Shown: positions 11,301 to 23,243 of the stretch, piece by piece
Numbering within the stretch: position 1 is the first letter of the stretch
Layout: the number at the start of each line of letters is the position of its first letter
From: Chimonanthus salicifolius
Lineage: Eukaryota; Streptophyta; Magnoliopsida; Laurales; Calycanthaceae
Reading direction: 5' to 3'
Length of the DNA: 64,000 nt
Assembly (NCBI GenBank): GCA_013350335.1
Contig: CM023534.1
Span: 20,913,302 to 20,977,301, forward strand
Made by a program: the position numbers and the translations under genes
Notes under the pieces: generated by a model
The model's input: only the letters and a program-made list of their open reading frames with translations
What the model was told of the DNA's origin: nothing
Database searches by the model: none

Positions 11301-14300
11301 TTGACTTGAATTGAAAATGAGTTATAATTTTAAAAATAGATTCAGTCATAAAGCTCAACATGGACGTATGAAATATTTTCACTTATAAATGAATTTTTAG
11401 GCTCTCTTACTCAATTTCACAGTTTTTTAATATTTTTTCAAAAAAAATAAAATATTTTAGTCTCGTGTATTGAAAATTCAAACAAGTTGAACGCTGAGTC
11501 CATCTCATTCCAACTGTGGGGTTCTTAATATTAATTTTATCTTAGTTATATTTTATTAACTTGATTTTTTTATAAACTCAATTGTTTATTTTAATTATAA
11601 TTATGAGAAAAAATCTATAGAAAATTTTATAATATTATTATAAGATATATTGTTAATTTTTATGGCAATTTCTATTGAAAAAATTCCAATGTAAAAGAGA
11701 AAAATTTATTTATTTATTATATGAATTTATTAAAAATTATAGATTCTCATAAAATTGTTAATATATTAGTTTTCTCTATTTACAGTTACCAAACATGATT
11801 TTTTACCTTTAAAGTAAGTTCTAACTTTTTCACTGCAATTACTAAATAAGATAATAGTAACACTTGTAAAAGTATTCATAATTGCTTACCCACCTCTGGT
11901 TATCCAACCATCCAAAATTTATCTCTCAGGCAGTCTATATCTCTCTACAAAACTCTTTCTCTCTCTTCGAACACATAGCAAACTCTCTGTGGTAACCAAG
12001 AGGGGCCACCCACAAGAGTCCCTTTTGGCTTTCGTATACTAAGTTCTCAACCGACAGTTGCAAACGAATAAGGAATTAGAGAAAAGTCTGTGAAGGAGAG
12101 AATAAATAGGAGTCCAGAGCAACTAGGACTCCAATAATGGAGCCACACCCCTGACACTTTGCAATTTGGTCATTTTAAAAGATTATTAGGGATACTCATA
12201 TATCTTTTTATCACTTAAATGATGATAAATAAAAGAAAAAAATATAATATCCTTCTGCTATAAAAATTATTATAAACATTGTTGGGTCCTAAAAATAGGT
12301 GGGTCCTTGAATTTGTCGAAAAATAGTTTATACGGTACAAGAAATGAAATACCTGAGCACCGAGTAGCTTCATTTGCATGACATTGTAGGACTGTCTCTT
12401 AAAGTCTTGTGCGCCCATGTATACGGTACACTGCATGGCCAGCCTAGCGCAGGCGGCGGCACAAGCCAAACCATGTTGTCCGGCGGCGGTGGCTGCCACC
12501 ACTCTCTTCCGCCCCATGCGCTTTGCCAGCATTGCCTGAGCAATAGCACTGTTGATCTTATGTGCACCTGTGTGGTTGAGATCCTCCCTCTTTAAGTAAA
12601 TCTCTGGCCCCTCTCCATTAAACTTCTTGTAATAATCTGTCAACCTCTCGGCAAAATAAAGAGGCGTCTCTCGCCCCACGTAGTCCCTCAGTGTCGTTGC
12701 TAATTCCATCTGCACCATTCATTTCATCAACCATTTACTCTTTCATTTAAAGAAAAATTTTCTATCTAATATTCTAATTCCATAAAATAGGTCATGAAGA
12801 TTTAACTTTGAACTTATGAACTCAGATGATCATATAAAAACTAAGTTCTATCTAAATCTCACATATATTTTTTTTTAACGGTAATAAATAGAATGAATTA
12901 TATTAAAAGAGACCTCGAAGGGTCAAAGAGGCATGGACCCAAGAAAAGCCAGACAGAAAAAGAGAGACATCATGACACAAAACCCCCAAAAGTACATGAG
13001 AAAAACGCCTAATGTAGTAGAGTCCACCCCAATTGTCTATCTTTCCACCGCAGTGAAAGAGACCTTTCCTCCCGAACAAGATGCCAATTCTATGTTTTCT
13101 AATGAATCTCTGATGCTCTATCCGTTGCTATTATATTTGCTATTTTTACATATCTCAACAAAAATATCTTTATTTATTTACCAACTAATAATCAATTTTT
13201 CTGAGTAAAGAGGCTTGGAGAGCCTCCCTAAACACGAACTAAGTCTACTCGGAGGTTTTCTTTGTTATATGATGAATAAAAATAAGTCTCAGCCAATATA
13301 TATTAATATTTTAGCTACTGAGTCGTATAGATTAATAAGCAATGTATCATTTTGCCAAAGCATTTAACTCCAATACTCTCTGAATTATCAGGTGATATAT
13401 ATCGGTTTATATTAGCCAATAGTACATAGTATCAGCCCATGCTTTTTTTTAATTTTATGAAAAATAATTTCGACTTATTTTTAAGTTACTTTCACCTATA
13501 TTTTTTAAAAAATCTATGATCTTTTAAAATAAAAATTGAAAAAAATTCAAAATATCCATAATTTATCACCAATGTATTGTATTGCATCCATAAAGAAATG
13601 GTAGCGGGGCCCTTGTCAGCACAGCTCATTTTAAACACGTATTCTAACGTACGTGACTAATACTGAATGACAACTACAGGTCATGACAAGATGCATGAGG
13701 AGCATTGGCCCATGGTATCCTACAAAAGTAAATAGATAAATTTGAGACTTCTGACATGGTATAATTTGTTAGTAGATATGGGTTTGGAAAAATTCTTATC
13801 TTATTTTTATCGATACATCGCTTATTAAATATTGGTGTACTGATATGAAGAATATATATATATATATATATAGTAGCGTGTTATCGATACACTTTTACTT
13901 GATGATCGGTACACCGGTATAGATCAAATGAGAATTTTATTCAATTCCAGTGTCTCTTAACCAATTTTGGCCGTGTTAAGATGACTAGCTTAAATTTGAA
14001 AGTCTTTACTTTAATTTTAAAAGTTGTTATTTCCTAATTTAGTTATTTATTTTGATAAGTCTAGTATAAAATATTTAAATAAATTTAAAGATATATTTTA
14101 CTTAATCTGAGTGATGTACATAAAGATAACATGTGTCTAAATTAGAAGAGAAGAAGGTCCCAACCAAAGATACAAATCTGAGCTAGATGAATATATCGGC
14201 CGATATTATTCTCCTTTTTTTTTATATACTGATCTAAATGAGTTAATTTAATTTTTTTAATTAAAAAAATAATTAAAATAACAGAAAAGCATCCTTTAAA

Positions 14301-15996
14301 AAAAATCCAAAAAAATATCAACTAATATATCAGTGCCACAAGCCACTAATATTTCTTTTTTAAATTATCGATATTAATAATATTGGTGATATCCCATGTC
14401 ACTAATATTATTAATGTACGATGAATACATATTGTATCCACAGATATTTTACCTTCGTACCAACAACCTGCAGGACTGACACCTTTGGCCCCTCGTACAT
14501 TCGTACGTCCAATCACATGTGATAATAAATAAAATTCAGTGGTCTTGCAAATAGAAATTAAATTAAAGGTATATTAATTATAAAAGAATATTGATATTTC
14601 TACCAATCTAATTTAATCAAAATAAAGTGAATGGTAGAAAATATCTATTTTCGTCCATTCCAATTTCATTGTTTAGGTGATTAAATATATGCAATGAGAC
14701 TAACAGATTCAAACGATGCACATGTTACAAAATTAGAAAGTAAAATTTTAATTTAGTCACACTTATTTTTCCTGTAATTACTCTAATGTTATCAAACAAA
14801 TTAATATTCGTCCTTGTGATATTATTCTTAGAAATATTAAAGAGTAATGAGTTTTTTTAGCAGAACTAAGAATAATTCATTAAAACGAAAGAAAAAGAAG
14901 TGCAATTAAGAGTTTAAGAGACTTAGAAAGAAATTGATAATAGATAATTTTGTTAAAGAGTAGCGATCCCAGCTATATCTTGTGATATTTTAAAAATATT
15001 ATTCTTAGAAATATTAAAGAGTAATGATTCTTTTAGTAGAACTAAGAATACTTTATTAAAACCAAAGAAAAGAAGTGCAATTAGGAGGGTTTAAAAAAAA
15101 TGATAGTAGATAATTTATTAAAGAGGAATGATCTCAGCTATATTTATTATTGTTTTAAATTATATATATTATCTCAATTTTCTAATTTAGTTAACAGTGG
15201 TGAATCCACACTTCGTCTATATATGATACACACCTAACATGTGAGATGATTTTTTTTTTAAGATGGTCTTTTAAAGCACTTGACTGATCTTTGAGGTATG
15301 AGTAAACTTCTCTATCTACACACACTAGCAAGGTCGGCTCTGGACATAGGCGGTATAGGTCGTACTCTAGGAACTCTACACACTTAAACTCATTAATATA
15401 TCAGTTACAAAAGGCTCCTGAAATCTCACTTCACCTAGGGCCCCTGAGATATTAAGAGATCTCAGGCTGACCTTGCACACTAGATAATAGTAACGGGAGT
15501 GACCCCTAGAGTGATTTTAATCTAAGATTATCCATATCTCAAACAGGTTCTTGACGGATAAGTTACCCCTCACGAGTTAGCTTGAAAAGAGAAGAAAGAG
15601 CATATGCGGGGAAGAGCAGACCTGAAAGTCGGCATCCTGAGCGATGGAGCTCAGTTCCGCCTCCAGCTGGCTGAAGCTGCTCATCAAGACCTCCGGCACG
15701 AACTTCCCGCCATACTTTCCAAACTTGCCGATGGAGATGTGGGTCTCGTCTTCCCTTATTATTGGCTTAATCGTAGGAAGATGGACTGTACTGCCTGATT
15801 TTGGTTTGATCTCTGTTTGAAGTGCTTGGGCAGAAAAACTGGCCCTAGTTGGAGTTATTCTAAGGTATGGTGAAAGAAGTAGCTTTCTTGAGTTGTTCAG
15901 GGTCTTTGGCATCTCAGAATGGTAATGTAGATGATAAATGGAAGAACTCCCATTTGTAGTTCCCATGAGAGAGAGAGAGAGAGAAATGAAGTCCAA
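8319..15996 (-). CDS. Tryptophan synthase beta-like protein, plastid-type, copy A (5 exons, intact)
   Basis: Exons on the minus strand: 15996-15622, 12709-12353, 10193-9760, 9452-9358, 8503-8319. All introns are GT/AG, phases agree at every junction (0,0,2,1), and the total is 1446 bases (481 aa plus stop). Residues 1 to about 55 are Ser/Thr-rich with few acidic residues, as expected for a chloroplast transit peptide. The fold-type II PLP core follows: NHTGAHKIN with PLP lysine K176, AGQHG at 201-205, GGGSNA at 318-323 (phosphate loop), and NCSARGEKD near 460-468 (S462 faces the PLP ring nitrogen in the family). TrpB joins indole to serine. Here the catalytic Glu (Salmonella Glu109) is Ala198, Gly111 is Ala200, Asp305 is Gln391, Gly378 is Ala463 and Asp381 is Glu466. 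The Arg141 equivalent R230 is kept. The start could also be Met11 (MGTTNGSS). The family call is firm; the reaction is uncertain. Confidence 0.93.
10480..10679. mobile_element. Retroelement LTR-like fragment in intron 2, copy A
   Basis: Contains CACAATACAACCACAA and TTTTACGTGGTTCGACC, words common in plant copia-type LTRs. The same fragment is in the intron of copy B (43441-43637). Ends are not defined. Confidence 0.35.
10680..11890. mobile_element. Harbinger-like element remnant in intron 2, copy A
   Basis: Begins GGCTGCATTTGTTTGAGG and ends in a block (TTACCAAACATGATTTTTTA, then CACTGCAATTACTAAATAAG) that matches the right interior of the element at 19888-21693. The distal right end is degraded. 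The equivalent lies at 43638-44830 in copy B. Confidence 0.5.
13852..13873. repeat. (AT)n microsatellite in intron 1
   Basis: Uninterrupted AT dinucleotides; the corresponding place in copy B (about 46825) has only a short run. Confidence 0.8.
15329..15475. mobile_element. hAT-type MITE in intron 1, copy A
   Basis: 147 bp, with ends CAAGGTCGGCTCTGGA and (reverse) CAAGGTCAGCCTGAGA, flanked by perfect 8-bp duplications CACACTAG (15321-15328, 15476-15483). Terminal sequence relates it to the hAT element at 32958. No coding capacity. Confidence 0.85.
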
Positions 15997-16175
15997 GTAT
16001 TAGGGAGGAATGAAGATGTAAACGATCATGAGGCTGGAGTGATTCTTATAGGAGTGAGGAATGGAAGAGAGAACTTCATGGTTTCGACACGTGGACTGCC
16101 GACCATATCCGTCCGCAGCGCACAACCGTGAAACATGCGGTGAGGGAATCTTTTTAAAATTAACACGTGTTATGT
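15997..16175 (-). promoter_or_regulatory. Putative promoter of TSB-like copy A: TATA box and two G-boxes
   Basis: Reading the minus strand towards the start codon: CACGTG inside AACACGTGTT at 16164-16169, a second CACGTG at 16088-16093, then CTATAAGA at about 16045-16052, roughly 50 bases before the ATG. G-boxes bind bZIP and bHLH factors. All three elements recur at the same relative places in copy B. The implied leader is short. Function is inferred from motif and position only. Confidence 0.5.
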
Positions 16176-16568
16176 TTTCTATTCCATCTACGGTATCATT
16201 TTAATCTTATTTATTAAATATTTAAATACAAAGATATATTTTGAAAAATAGTTTTTATTTTTAAGATGTAAATCCTCAAATATGATAATTTCTTTGATTC
16301 GATCATCCATTTTTATAATTTATATTAAAAATATAAATAAATATTTAAAATTAGTCTAGGTAAAAGTGATAAAAAGAAGTAAGATGGGCATGGATTATTT
16401 GAAAAAGGTTTTAAAATTTCTTTTAATATTTAATTTTTAAGTTTTAAATCATACCATTAGGTGAATACTTATATTATCTCTTTTTAATCAATGGCGATAA
16501 TGAGTTTAACAATCACATTTAGAATAAATTTTAACTAAAATTGCATTTATCAAAAAAGTTGATTAATA

Positions 16569-16795
16569 CTCCCTCTATCCCAATTTAGTTATCTTATATA
16601 GATTTTGGAGTTGTTCCAAAAGAATTATCTTATATAGATTTTGTAATTGTCTCAAAATAGTTGTTCCATTTATATTAGAGTAGTATAAAGTATATTGAAA
16701 ATGGATAAGATCAGATGGAGTATTAGCTTTATATAGAGAGTTCCTTAAAAAATACAAATATTTCAAATGAGACAATTAACATGGGACGGAGGGAG
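16569..16795. mobile_element. Stowaway MITE upstream of TSB-like copy A
   Basis: Starts CTCCCTCTATCCCAA and ends GGGACGGAGGGAG, the classical Stowaway (Tc1/mariner) terminal repeat, flanked by TA (16567-16568, 16796-16797). About 570 bases before the start codon. Confidence 0.9.
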
Positions 16796-16797
16796 TA

Positions 16798-17454
16798 TGA
16801 AATTAGAATACGTTTATCTCAACTAATAATTATAAAATAACCATGCTTTTCTATTAAAACTATTTTTCACCACACATTTGTTTTCACATCTGAGAAGAAA
16901 AGCCCTTTCTATAATGTTTTTTCTTACATTTATGCATTGGTGAGAATGTTTAGAAATTAAATAATAATTCAAAATTTAGATAATTTTGCCTTCACCATGA
17001 AATTGGTTATGATTCTTTTTATGTTGTACATTTAGTAGTAGATATTTTTAGTAGACCATCAGAGAGGACTAAATTCGGTCCCACATCAAGTACACAAGTT
17101 TAAAAATTATTCAAATTTAAATAACTTTGAATAATATGACTTTTTTTATTAAAGTACAATGGCTCATTTTAGACCTTTTATTTGTTGATAGAGATTTTTA
17201 ATGAACGAAATAGATGGAGTCAAATTATACTATACATAAAAATCCAAAATAAGTTACATTTTGATTTCTACAGACACTAATTTTACATTCTAAGTCTAAA
17301 CTTGTCAAGAATTAACTCGACCTGATTATTTGAACTGAAGCTAAGCATTTTAAAGGAATATACGTTTAAAATTTTATCACCTGAAATTAAAATAGACTCA
17401 AACCAACTAACCAATTTTAAAAAGAAGTAAGTAATAAGTTGAGGATTGTTGACT
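16798..17454. other. No gene seen
   Basis: AT-rich, duplicated at 49552-49841 plus 51725-52105 in copy B. The copy-A sequence at about 17075-17082 is the empty site of the solo LTR found in copy B. Confidence 0.6.
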
Positions 17455-18460
17455 TAAAAGTAATTTATGTACGATTATTTTTTAAAATAAGTGTAAATAT
17501 ATTTAAAATGGAATTTATATTTCATTAGAAGTAAAGTGGTCCTTGGCAGTAATGTAACAAATATCTCCGATATTTTCCTTTTTATCACGAAAATATCGGC
17601 AAAATAACTGTACGCGTTAAAAATCCGAGTTTATTGTGTGTGTCGTTTTTAATTGTAAATTCCCTTTAAAAACACGTTTTTATTGCGAGAAACGGTAAAT
17701 TTCCGTTAAAATCGTGAGATTTTACCATTAAATTCCTGTTAAAAATGCTTGGGCCAAATATATTTTTTTATTTATAAAATATCATTTATGTTTTCAAATT
17801 CTGGCCACATTATTTGTTTTTTATATTTATTTTTATTATTTTTTAAATAATATATTTTCCGTGAGAATTTCCGATTAATTTTTCAATAAAAATCTAAAAA
17901 TTTGAAAATATTCTACTATTAATAATTACCGTTAAATATTGCGAGAACATTAGATTTGTGACAATGTTTGGCAGTGGTCGTTGTGAATAAGAAAATGACA
18001 TTTGGACCCATTCACGTGGAATGCAAGGGAAAATAAATGGTCAACAAACGTTTTTGTTGATAGAGATTTTTAAGGAATGACCACTATTATAACTTATTGA
18101 GACATCCTTGTTGCACCATTTATTTTCCCTTGCATCTCACGTGAATGTGTCGCCAAGTACCACTTTACTTCTAATGAAATATAAATTCTATTTTAAATAT
18201 ATTTAGGATAGAATAAAAAATTAAATATTATATATTTGACATCTTATTTAAAAAAATAGTCGTACATAAATTACTTTTATATCTATGTAATTCATCATAA
18301 CTTACTATAATTTTCATTCTTAAACTTTATCATATTTCTATTTTAATTTTTTCAATATTTTTTTTTCACTAGTAGCATTTGAGTGTAAAGAAAAATTTCT
18401 CTTATTAAAATTTAAACAGAATATCTTCATCACGTGTGTAGAAAGCTAACGTTGAGAGAA
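17455..18460. repeat. Long inverted-repeat element, copy A (left arm truncated)
   Basis: The left arm from AAGTAATTTATGTACGA to about 17560 is the reverse complement of about 18150-18285. A second inverted pair (CATTCACGTGGAATGCAAGG near 18010 and its reverse near 18120) forms an inner hairpin. Compared with copy B the outer 370 bases of the left arm are deleted at a TAAAA microhomology. Confidence 0.65.
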
Positions 18461-18475
18461 ACAATCATTAAAAAG

Positions 18476-18560
18476 TGTTGAATAAGGAAAACAGAGTTCA
18501 AGTAGAACTCTCCTTCTGAGTCTCCTAATGTAATTAGGACGTGTATGAAATAATAAATTG
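18476..18560 (+). mobile_element. Copia-type LTR remnant, copy A
   Basis: Starts TGTTGAATAAGGAAAACAG and matches the first 85 bases of the LTR-like unit at 53486; the rest is deleted. Confidence 0.45.
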
Positions 18561-19884
18561 ACAAATAAAAAAAGGTAATCTACAAATAAAACAAATCATA
18601 CAAATATTGTGTGAGTCGGTCCAATTGGCACTTCCTGACCTTCACCATTGATGTAGATCAGGTAAAGAACAATATTATTTTATTTTCAATATAAATAAGG
18701 GTTTATGAAATTATATTCAATTGACCTTGACCATTCAAATAATAAATAAATAACCATTAACATTTAAAATTTAAAACCAAAAATAAAGGAGAATTGAATT
18801 TAAACTCTGTCGATAGAATTAATTGACAAGTTTTGTTTTTAAATATAGTTTTAACTATATAATTTGGGTAGTAATTTTTCACCACCATTTTTTCATATGA
18901 CGCACCACTTTTTAAAGGAAATTCCAATTTTGCCTATGCTTCTCTCATTCTCTTCTTTTCCTCCTTTCCAAAAGTAAGAACAAAATTGAATTTTTAAATA
19001 AAAGTAGTACACCATGAGAAAAAGTAGTGATGCAAAAATTACAATCTTATAATTTTTATCTATTTATTTCATGTAAGATTGAGCCGTGTTGTAAAGATAA
19101 TAATGTCTTGCTCTGTTTGGATGATTTTGTTCTCTTAAAAAATGATAGATTCTTCCCATTGTCTTGCTCAATGAGTCAATGTCACTGTCTTCTTCAGTTG
19201 CTCAAGGATGGAGATTTTTTGTTGCAGTTTGAAAAAGAAAAGGGGGCATGTTGATAGAATAAGTTGATCTTATCTCTGTACACAAATTTAATAATTTGAA
19301 GTTTCTAAATACTTGAATTAAAGTTAAAAGGTTTCATCTTTATAATAGTTTCAAGCTTTTGAGAAATTGTCAAATAAAAAGTTAATTAGATAATTTCTTT
19401 AAAAATAAAAATAAAATAAAAAGAAAAATATTTATCTCATATTTTAATTATATATAACAAAGTTTATTTATTGAAGTGAATAGTGAATTGAAAAAGGAAT
19501 ATTTATTCATCCTACATTTCAAATTTTAGCATGAAACTAATTTAAGAGACCTCTCTTAGATTTGATAAAATTATTGTACTTTAAATATATATGTTATATT
19601 ATCTTTCAACATGTCACACATAATATACCGATATTTCTCGTAGAGAATTCTAATTGAATTAAGTTTATCAAATCAACCTCAGATTTTGCACCCATAGTAT
19701 GACATAAAGGTGGTAATCAACTGATCCTCAAGGGCTTTTAATGCAGCGATAGCCGAGAAGAAATCAGAATATCAATTAGTCCGGACGAAAGTCGGATCAC
19801 ACACTTAAACTCGTCACACGTGTGGAGAGGCCTTTTAAGTTAGGCACGTGTGAAAGTTCAAGGACGTGAGAAGTTAAATAACAT
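18561..19884. other. No gene recognised
   Basis: AT-rich, duplicated at 53810-55124. A 75-codon open stretch at 19027-19254 becomes frameshifted at its C-terminal end in copy B (54261-54509), so it is not under visible coding constraint. Confidence 0.5.
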
Positions 19885-19887
19885 TAA

Positions 19888-21693
19888 GGCTGCGTCTGGA
19901 TGGAGGTAAAAGGGGGTAATCTCCCGTTACCCTTGTTACCCTGGTTTGGTAACAAAGGGGTGAGGGTAAAAATTTGAAAATTTACCTCTCATCCCATTTT
20001 TGAATACCCCTTTGAAAGTTGGGGTATTCACACTACCCTATCCCTCAATACCCCTTGCCTTCCTTTCTTTATCAATTATATATTATAAAATTAATATCTT
20101 TAAAAAAAATATTATATAATTAAAAATAATAATATATTTCAAGTAATTAGCAACTCAATTCTATTTGAAATATATTTTAAAATTGTGTCAACATTTTCAA
20201 CATGATGCATTTGAATGAGGGGTAAATTTTACAGAGGTTACCCTTGAGTATGGGTAATTGTAATTAGGAGTAAAGTGATATATTAACAGTTTTATGAGAA
20301 TTAATATTTTTTTTGTTAAATCTATCTAATATGAATGATAAAAATAAAATTTTATGAAATATAATTATCAAAATATCCTATTTTTAAGGGGTAATTCTGT
20401 CGAAATTTCGATAAGGTCTCGAAACTCTGAAAGTGTTTGAGGTTCATGATAATCTCTTTCAGAGTAATTAGCAATTTATTCTATTGGAAGTTTATTTTAA
20501 AAATGTGTCAACATTTTCAACATGATGCAATAGGATGAGGGGTAAATTTTACGGAGATTACCCTTGAGTAGGGGTAATTGTAAGCAGGGGTAATCTAACA
20601 TATTAACAATTTTATAAGAACTAATAATTTTTATTAAATCTATATAATATAAAAATTAAAATTAAATTTTATGAAATATAATTGTCAAAATGTCCTATTT
20701 TTAAGGGGTGATTCTGTCGAAATTTCAATAGGGTCTCGAAACTCCGAAAGAATTTGAAGCTCATGGTAATTTTTTTCTGGGTAATTAGCAATTTATTCTG
20801 TTGCAAGTTTATTTTAAAAATGTTTCAACATTTTCAACATGATGCCTTTGGATGAGGGGTAAATTTTACAGGGGTTACCCTTGTGTAGGGGTAACTGTAA
20901 TCAGGGGTAATCTGATATATTAAAAATTTTCTAAGAATTAATAATTTTTATTAAATTCATATAATATAAAAAGTAAAAATAAAACTTTATGAAACATAAT
21001 TGTCAAAATGTCTTATTTTTAAAAGGTGATTTTGTCCAAATTTCAATAGGGCCTATAAATTTTGAAAGAGTTTGAAGTTCATATTGATTTCTTTTAGGGT
21101 AATTAGCAATTTATTTCGTTAGAAGTTTTTTTTTTTTAAATATGTCAATATTTTCAACGTAATGTATTTCGATGAGGGGTAAATTTTATAGGGTTACCCT
21201 TGAGTAGGGGTAACTATAAGCAGTGGTAACCTGACATATTAATAACTTTATGAGAATTAATATTTTTATTAAATTAATATAATATAAAAAATAAAAAATT
21301 ATAATTTTTTATGAAGAGATATGTTGATATTTTTTATTCATTTATTGGGATTTAAAATAATAATATCAAAAAAATTCTTTATTTATTTTTTAATGTTAGA
21401 ATGCAAGTGTTCATTTTAAATTATAATTATAAAAAATGATAATATTATTATAAATTATATTATTAGGATTTACTTCATGATTATTATTTAATAATTATAT
21501 TTTATAAAATTTCTCAAAAAATATTAATATATCAGGTTACCCTTTTAGTTACCAAACAAGATTTTTTACTTTTAGGGAAAGATTTTAATTTACCACTGCA
21601 ATTACCAAACAAGATAAGGGTAATCTCAGTTCAAGGGTCACCCCCACTCAAGGGTGACCCCTACTCGAAGTAACCCCTCATCCAAACGCAGCC
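19888..21693. mobile_element. Harbinger/Tourist-like element with internal tandem repeats, copy A
   Basis: Ends GGCTGCGTCTGGATGG and (reverse) GGCTGCGTTTGGATGAGG, flanked by TAA on both sides (19885-19887, 21694-21696), the target size of PIF/Harbinger elements. Inside, four tandem units of about 318 bases repeat GATGAGGGGTAAATTTTA (near 20215, 20534, 20851, 21172); each unit ends in a TTACCC/GGGTAA inverted pair echoing the terminal repeat. Non-autonomous. Confidence 0.75.
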
Positions 21694-21701
21694 TAAGAGC
21701 A

Positions 21702-23243
21702 GGGGTAAAAATATCGGTGGTACCGATATATCGGTCGATATTTATCTCTCTCCTACCTTTTTTTTTCTTTTTTTTTTCAAAAAATTCCAAAAAATTATAT
21801 AAAATCAAGAAAATTATGGGGATCATCGATATACAATTTTTTTTTATTAAATATCTGTCATTGACATATTCAAATATTATTTTTAACTTACGAACTCGAG
21901 AATTTCAAATGTTTTTAAAACAATGATGAAAAATTACAAAAAATTGTAGAAACTTTTTTTATGGAAATATGTAAATCTAAATATGTAAATATATGTCAAA
22001 TTAATACATCTCAATTAATAATAATTAATGTAAATATGTAAATTTCCTCTTAATACATCTTCAGATTTGGTATTTTGTCTTCTAATTTATTTTATTGCCT
22101 TTTTTTATTCTCATTAACGAAAACCCACCGTTAATTTTCCATTAGCGTTCTTGCCAATTTGGACTTCGGCTCAATTAATGGAAATCAACAATTAATTCCC
22201 ATTAACACTGTCAATTTGGAATTAATAGAAACCCACCATGTACATGAAAGGAAAGAGATGTGAGAAATAAACACGGTTTCATTGACCGAATTGGACCTGA
22301 TTTCTTGCAAGAATTGGCTGGAAAATTTAACAAAATATGGCAACCTGTTTGGGCGTTGATTTAGGCATGATTTTGACCATAAGTTTTTATTATTATTTAT
22401 GTAATGTAATAAATGTTATTTTAATCCACTGATGTACAAAAATATCAGTATTTTTTTTTTAAATCGAAATATGGCCGATATATGAAGAGTGATATTATTT
22501 TTTTATTTTTAAAGGAATAGATTTATTTTTCAAATATTAGCCAATTTCTTGTATTTTCGTAATTAAAAAAATTAAAAATCCACCATTAATTCCCATAAAC
22601 GTTGTTGCCAATTTGGAGTTGGCTCAGTTAATAGAAATCCACCATTAATTCAATTAACGTTGTCAATTTAGTGTTGACTCAATTAATGGAAACCCACCAT
22701 GGTAAATGAAAGGAAACTAGGAAAGAGAGGTTAGAAATAAACATCGTTTCATTTACTGATTTGGACCTGATTTCTTCCAACAATTGGCTGGAAAATTCAA
22801 CAAAATATGGCAACATGTTTGGGCGTTGATTTAGGCATGATTTTGTCCATAAGGTTTTTTTATTATTTAGGCAAGGTAATAGATGTCATTCTAATCCAAT
22901 GATGCATAAAGTATCAATGTTTTTTTTTTAAATCGAAATATGACCGATATGGGAAGGGTGATATTTATTTTTCTCTTTTTTAAAAAAAAATTAGATTTTT
23001 TTCAAATATTAGTTGATTTCTTTTATTTTCATAATTAAAAAATAAAAAGTACATATAATATCAGCCGGTATTTTTGGATTTTATATATATCGGCCGATAT
23101 CATAGCTGATATATACCGCCGATAACGGCCGATATATATACTGTACGACCGATACATATTATATCAGCCGATATATACTGACTCTTAAAATCCAATATAT
23201 ATCGGCCGATACAATATGTATTAGCCGATATTTCCACCCCTCA
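21702..23243. mobile_element. Composite repeat with CAGGGGTAAAAATATCGG-like ends
   Basis: The left edge CAGGGGTAAAAATATCGG and the right edge (reverse) GAGGGGTGGAAATATCGG are an imperfect inverted pair resembling the 4704 MITE family. The interior is AT-rich with poly-T runs and, near the right end, many CGGCCGATAT palindromes. No transposase and no convincing 8-bp duplication, so the limits are tentative. Confidence 0.4.
22100..23040. repeat. Two tandem units of about 470 bp
   Basis: TTGGACCTGATTTCTT occurs at 22291 and 22761, and the surrounding sequence (from ATTAACG...GCCAATTTGGA to AAATCGAAATATGG/ACCGATAT) repeats in the same order with period 470. Confidence 0.75.

Noticed and set aside
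12374..12595. Plus-strand open frame over exon 2
   Set aside because: Antisense shadow of the TSB-like catalytic exon; no motif of its own.
19027..19254. Possible small Cys-rich protein
   Set aside because: The C-terminal part is frameshifted in copy B (54261-54509) and there is no recognisable domain or splice context.
22100..23040. CRISPR-like or satellite array
   Set aside because: Only two long units of about 470 bases without spacers; a simple tandem duplication.
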